Shown here piece after piece: positions 12,753 through 16,508 of a DNA stretch of 16,508 bases. The DNA lies in contig CAJUJA010000008.1 in NCBI GenBank assembly GCA_910586635.1, forward strand, positions 15,389 through 31,896, read 5' to 3'. Under the pieces are notes generated by a model. The model saw only the letters and a list, made by a program, of their open reading frames with translations. It did no database searches and was not told where the DNA came from. Positions within the stretch are counted from its first letter, which is position 1. Every line of letters starts with the position of its first letter. This DNA is from an uncultured Bacilli bacterium. GTDB lineage: Bacteria; Bacillota_I; Bacilli_A; RF39; UBA660. Made by a program: the position numbers and the translations under genes.

Positions 12753-15700
12753 ATCTATTATTAAATCCTGGCTCCCAATTTCTCGAGAAACTATCCACAA
12801 GGCCAGTAATTTTCGCATCTTGGATACGGTAATATCTCACCCCTGGAATTATCTCATCTGAGGAATATTTTCCCCAATCAAAGTCCAACTCCTCTTGTTT
12901 TAATGCTGAAACATTATCACTATTTAAGGTGAATCTAAAATCTGGCTTTTCATCATATATTTTCTCACCTTTCTGCATTACTTCATTGGAATACACAACA
13001 GGATCAACATCATATCCCCTAGTGGCTAATTGATTTTGAACATTTACATCACTAGATTTTAAGGTAGCTGAGCTTCCCCAATTAAATCCACGCAATCTTT
13101 TTCTTGGAAATAAATTTGTTAAATCAACAATTCTAAGATCATACTTTAATTTAGTAGACTCCTCACAGTCAGGTTCAAAACAACAATTTTCCTTTGTACC
13201 CTCGTTTCCACGATAACAGATAGGTATCCCCGGAGGATCTGGAGGTGGAGGGCCTGGAGGTGTAGGTCCTGTCTTATCATAACTAGCATAAAAGCATTGA
13301 AAATTAACATTCCAGTTATACTTTCCAAACCCAGCAGTGGTATTACCAAGCTTTGCTTCTATATTATACTTGGGAGAAAAGTTTTGAGGCTTTGCCGAAG
13401 GATCATAATTATAATTCACAGCCCAATTCCACCACTCTGTATTAACACTCTTAGCATTATAAGGAAGACAATAATATTTCTTCTTCTTTCTATACTCCTC
13501 ATTATTATTTGGATCAGTATATTGAACCTCACCAGTTTTTAGATCAATCCAAGACCCAGGAAAAGTAATGGTCGTTTGATAATGGGGCTCCTTATTATTC
13601 GGATCATAGCAAAGTCCCAAAATACCAGTAGTCGTATTAATGTCTGTATCTGTTGGAACAAACATATCAGAATCCCCTCTACCAATGGTATTACTAATAT
13701 CTGGTACGATAGCAGAAGTATTCGAACCAGATTTAGAAGGAGATGCGATCTCATTATTTCCTCCCTCAGTTTCCGTATTCACCTTAATATAAAAGTTAGC
13801 AGTCTCTTCTGTAGTATCACAAGAAGATGTAGTAGAACATTTAGATAATGCTGCTGAAATGTTCGACAAATCCGTGGATAAACTATCTACATACTGCTTA
13901 CTGGTCATTGCATCACTAGAATCACAGCCTGTATAATAACAAGTTTCCGAACATTTAAATCTAGTACTATACTGTCTTTTAATACCCCTGTTATTAATGT
14001 TATATTTTTTCCAATATCCAGTAGGATTACTAGGTACGACCAAAGATTTCAACAAACTTTCAACCTCTGTTATACTCCTAAAATAGAAGGGAGAGGCACG
14101 TCCAATTTGCATAGGAATATCTGTTGTACTTTCTGTATTAGATCCCGAACCAGAAATTGCACCTTCAGTAGGCAGCCAATTAATGGGACCCCAATCTCTA
14201 TCATCTGCATCTCCTCCTCTAAAATAATAGGTTCCCATAGGTCGTATTAACTTTGCTCTCATATAAAATTCAGCACAATCTTTTAACTTTGACTGATTTC
14301 CGTTATGAACATATGATATAATATCATTGGTTTTGCAATCGTTAGCAGTTTTGCTTTCATCATAATATTCCCTAAAACAATCATCATCGCTTTCTGAACC
14401 ATCTCCATCACATTCAGTTGATGATTTAGAAGATAGAGAAACAATGGAAGAATGATTACTATTTTTATAAATTAGTTGATTAGTACTATTTTCCAGCTGA
14501 TTATTACTAGAGGTTTTTCTAGTATGACTTTTTTTATTCGAGTATACTTTTTTATAACATTCATTAATACATCCCTGTGAATATTTACCTCCGTCGCACT
14601 TACTAATACAGGAATCAAACTCATCATTAGGTCCAGCTTGAGTTTTATTTTCTTCATTTTCACAAATAGGAACGGGTGCACATTTACTTTTTTTGTTTAC
14701 CATCCCCAAAATATTATCATTCACATTCACTCCACAATATGTCTTACTTTTTACTGTCACTTTATACTGAAAGCATAAACCTGCTTTTACTACTTGGGGA
14801 GGACTATAATTAACAACTAGATGCTCATAGCATTTTGTTTTACACACCCAACGATCTCCGTTAGTAAGTTTTGCTGTAATAGTATCTATTTTTGAAATAT
14901 ATAAATATTCCCTTTGTAAATCGTTAATATCATTTGCATTACAAGAAGTATTAATATTTTTAAGCTTATTTAAATCATCAGAAATAATATGATCACATCC
15001 ACCTTCGATGCCATTACAATACTTATTCACAATATCAGTTTTAATAGGAGTAATCTCTTGGTTTATTTGATCGATTGATTTTGGTGCAGCCCTCGTCAAT
15101 CGATCTTGATAATAGTAGATTTGTAATAAATAATTTGTAATTTTTTGAATATGTTTTGCTGTTAAATTAAATGCAACCTGTTGCTGATCACAATCACTTA
15201 GAAATTTTCCATAGTACTTATCGGATTGCCATACTCCTAAATCCCCACCCCAAGAGGTAAGATCTAATTTAGAGTCTGTAAAATGTTTTCCTGCTTTTGA
15301 TAAAGTACATACCTCTTCTCCAAGACGAACATTGGTAACAAGGTTAGTAGATTTAGGATTTTGCACATATAAAAATGCTGCATTACCACTAAGGGACAGT
15401 TCCTTAAAACTATCATCATGTGCTATCTTAAAGTTTCCGGCAGTACAAGTTAACTTCTCTACACATTTAGGAGGACTACTCTCATCATATTTACAACATT
15501 CACCCCTTTCAGAGTTACTTTTCAAAATAACAACGACAATTGCCTCTTTTCCTGGACTCAATTTCCATGAATGACTCCCCGTAAATTTTTTTCTTTTTAC
15601 ATCCACGTCATCCATTTCATCATCCACAGAAGTTAAGTTTTTCTTCGTAATTTTTTCGTCAAAACTAAGTTCATCCATAGTACCCTCATCAACCGTGATT

Positions 15701-15948
15701 AAATAGGCCACATACTCTAAACCCGCATCCTTTGGGGTAATTGTAATTGTCCTATCACCAACATCGCTAAAAGCAGGCCCTGTTTTACGATTGTATTTAC
15801 TTGCACTAATTTCAATTCCTACTTGATTTCTACATTTAGTAGATGCATCTGCACAACTACTTCCAGATCCAGAACTTTTCGTAGATTTAGCTAAAACATT
15901 TATTGGTAATAGCATTATTACCAATAACATTATTACTCTTCTTCTCAC
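12751..15948 (-). CDS. Giant secreted cysteine-rich protein (1065 aa), paralog of the 985-aa protein
   Basis: 1065 residues, function not recognised. A Sec signal peptide (RRRVIMLLVIMLLPINVLA) is probably cut after residue 20 or 21. The mature part has about 37 cysteines. It shares the full block order with the 985-aa protein: KAGLCFQYKVTVKSK (about 388), QAGPNDEFDSCISKCDGGKY (about 436), IKRQYSTRFKC (about 654), TITFPGSWIDLKTGEV (about 793), KYNWNVNFQCFYASY (about 875), LFPRKRLRGFNWGSS (about 947), and the end W-PGFNNR. Paralog-specific insertions include a Ser/Asn-rich stretch around 475-510 and a Pro-rich loop PTPPGPPPPDPPG (about 894-906). It has no C-terminal TM and no LPXTG-type signal. 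GTG at 15948 is fixed by AGGAGG 6 bases upstream. It follows the partial modular gene by 42 bases and ends in a terminator. It is probably a surface or pilus-associated structural or adhesive protein, by context. Confidence 0.85.
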   Translation of the reverse strand: MRRRVIMLLVIMLLPINVLAKSTKSSGSGSSCADASTKCRNQVGIEISASKYNRKTGPAFSDVGDRTITITPKDAGLEYVAYLITVDEGTMDELSFDEKITKKNLTSVDDEMDDVDVKRKKFTGSHSWKLSPGKEAIVVVILKSNSERGECCKYDESSPPKCVEKLTCTAGNFKIAHDDSFKELSLSGNAAFLYVQNPKSTNLVTNVRLGEEVCTLSKAGKHFTDSKLDLTSWGGDLGVWQSDKYYGKFLSDCDQQQVAFNLTAKHIQKITNYLLQIYYYQDRLTRAAPKSIDQINQEITPIKTDIVNKYCNGIEGGCDHIISDDLNKLKNINTSCNANDINDLQREYLYISKIDTITAKLTNGDRWVCKTKCYEHLVVNYSPPQVVKAGLCFQYKVTVKSKTYCGVNVNDNILGMVNKKSKCAPVPICENEENKTQAGPNDEFDSCISKCDGGKYSQGCINECYKKVYSNKKSHTRKTSSNNQLENSTNQLIYKNSNHSSIVSLSSKSSTECDGDGSESDDDCFREYYDESKTANDCKTNDIISYVHNGNQSKLKDCAEFYMRAKLIRPMGTYYFRGGDADDRDWGPINWLPTEGAISGSGSNTESTTDIPMQIGRASPFYFRSITEVESLLKSLVVPSNPTGYWKKYNINNRGIKRQYSTRFKCSETCYYTGCDSSDAMTSKQYVDSLSTDLSNISAALSKCSTTSSCDTTEETANFYIKVNTETEGGNNEIASPSKSGSNTSAIVPDISNTIGRGDSDMFVPTDTDINTTTGILGLCYDPNNKEPHYQTTITFPGSWIDLKTGEVQYTDPNNNEEYRKKKKYYCLPYNAKSVNTEWWNWAVNYNYDPSAKPQNFSPKYNIEAKLGNTTAGFGKYNWNVNFQCFYASYDKTGPTPPGPPPPDPPGIPICYRGNEGTKENCCFEPDCEESTKLKYDLRIVDLTNLFPRKRLRGFNWGSSATLKSSDVNVQNQLATRGYDVDPVVYSNEVMQKGEKIYDEKPDFRFTLNSDNVSALKQEELDFDWGKYSSDEIIPGVRYYRIQDAKITGLVDSFSRNWEPGFNNR

Positions 15949-15954
15949 TTTGCA

Positions 15955-15960
15955 CCTCCT
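15955..15960 (-). promoter_or_regulatory. Ribosome binding site fixing the GTG start of the 1065-aa gene
   Basis: AGGAGG on the minus strand lies 6 bases before GTG 15948. The resulting protein begins with a normal signal peptide (three Arg then a hydrophobic core), whereas the next in-frame ATG would remove the basic start. Confidence 0.8.
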
Positions 15961-15990
15961 AAGTCGGCATTTTTCATCTAGTATTTAAAT

Positions 15991-16508
15991 TTACTTCGTA
16001 ATCTGATATGGACTATCAAGATTTCCAGAACCACTTTTTACTTTCACATTACTATCGAAATAAGAAACTAATCGAATGCCATTTAAATCATTATAATTGT
16101 ACTTTTTGCAGCGAATTCCTCTACCCCAATCCATATAACAATACTCTTTAGCGTTACTACTATAATCTCTATACCAATAATACTCATCAAGTGTTGTACT
16201 AAATAAATCATACATACTAGGTATCAAAAGTTTTACAGAATATTCATCCTTATTACTTTTTTGTTGATATCTAATTTGATTAATATAATTATCAATAGGT
16301 ATTGTCTGTTTACTAAAATATTTAGTAGATAAATAATCTGGAATATCATTAACTACATGATATCCTATATTTCCTTTTTTGTTAGGATTATAGGTAATTG
16401 ATGAAGTATCACTAAATCTAACATGATACTTATCCCCCTCTAAATTTACAATTCCATCCATAATAACTTTGGTGGTACCATCTTTTTCTTTTCCTATCAC
16501 TCTAAATG
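15991..16508 (-). CDS. C-terminal fragment of a modular surface protein, paralog of the 9342-11105 gene (5' end beyond contig)
   Basis: The frame is open to the window edge (last codons read F-R-V-I-G), so the apparent start at 16500 is an internal Val and the real gene begins outside. The 172 visible residues match the second repeated module of the 589-aa protein: VIGKEKDGTTKVIMDG, GNIGYHVVNDIPDYLSTKYF, LLIPSMYDLFSTT, and the end GIRLVSYFDSNVKVKSGSG. The first 18 or so residues are identical to the paralog even at the DNA level; the rest is clearly diverged. Cysteines in the part EYCYMDWGRGIRCKK are unique to this copy. It lies directly upstream of the 1065-aa gene, as its paralog lies near the 985-aa gene, so the surface block appears duplicated as a unit. 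Confidence 0.85.
   Translation of the reverse strand, partial: FRVIGKEKDGTTKVIMDGIVNLEGDKYHVRFSDTSSITYNPNKKGNIGYHVVNDIPDYLSTKYFSKQTIPIDNYINQIRYQQKSNKDEYSVKLLIPSMYDLFSTTLDEYYWYRDYSSNAKEYCYMDWGRGIRCKKYNYNDLNGIRLVSYFDSNVKVKSGSGNLDSPYQITK
16454..16508. repeat. 55-bp exact direct repeat, copy 2, ending at the contig edge
   Basis: This is identical over 55 bases to 9796-9850 and ends exactly at the last base of the window. A contig that stops after exactly 55 repeated bases is what a de Bruijn assembler with k=55 produces at an unresolved repeat. Confidence 0.95.

Noticed and set aside
13539..13848. Overlapping short frames on both strands inside the 1065-aa gene
   Set aside because: The main gene has a signal peptide, a ribosome site and a paralog; these frames are out-of-frame shadows without start signals.
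16321..16500. Independent small gene starting at 16500
   Set aside because: The frame stays open to the contig edge and the supposed start is an internal Val codon of a conserved module.
1230..16508. Alternative genetic code 4 (TGA as Trp), as in some AT-rich Mollicutes relatives
   Set aside because: All long frames are intact under the standard code and tryptophans are TGG. TGA is not used as a stop in any of the 13 visible genes, but that alone is expected often enough in AT-rich DNA.
1..16508. CRISPR array, tRNA/rRNA genes, transposase or phage genes
   Set aside because: I saw no regularly spaced repeats, no tRNA-like cloverleaf segments, and no transposase or phage proteins; coding sequence fills almost the whole window.

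Overview
The window looks like one complete metagenomic contig from a low-GC, monoderm Bacillota (Firmicutes), probably an uncultured gut-type Bacilli or Clostridia lineage. The evidence is very AT-rich DNA, strong AGGAGG-type ribosome sites, GTG starts, Sec signal peptides without outer-membrane parts, a class B-like sortase, and bacterial Ig-like surface domains. All genes lie on the minus strand, so transcription runs from 16508 towards 1. The lineage is inferred from style; nothing in the window fixes it. The 13 visible stop codons are TAA (11) or TAG (2), and the standard code works throughout.

Layout in transcription order. (1) 16508-15991: 3' end of a surface-protein gene paralogous to the one at 11105-9342. 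(2) 15948-12751: giant cysteine-rich secreted protein of 1065 aa, followed by a small hairpin terminator and a candidate promoter. (3) 12678-11105: five-TM protein with a large extracellular C-terminal part. (4) 11105-9342: membrane-anchored modular protein with an Ig-like (DUF5011-type) domain and two repeated modules. (5) 9324-8566: sortase. (6) 8573-5616: second giant cysteine-rich secreted protein of 985 aa, paralogous to the first. (7) 5605-1230: a Tad/Flp-type (type IVc) pilus assembly set: small pilin-like protein, CpaB-like SAF protein, CpaF/TadA ATPase, and TadB- and TadC-like platform proteins. (8) A good extended -10 promoter, then a 51-aa Flp-like pilin, another pilin-like (TadE-type) protein, and the N-terminal part of a TadZ/CpaE-like protein cut by the contig end.

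Intergenic gaps are mostly under 40 bases, some genes overlap, and no gene-free stretch exceeds about 75 bases. Reading the locus as one machine is an inference: the Tad core would build a thin surface filament from the 51-aa pilin. The two giant disulfide-rich proteins, the modular Ig/repeat proteins and the five-TM protein would be its surface or tip components or partners. A sortase is embedded among them although no LPXTG-type substrate is visible.

Both ends carry assembly signatures. The first 12 bases are the end of an Illumina adapter. The last 55 bases are an exact copy of 9796-9850, which probably stopped the assembler and suggests that a further near-identical gene copy lies upstream.
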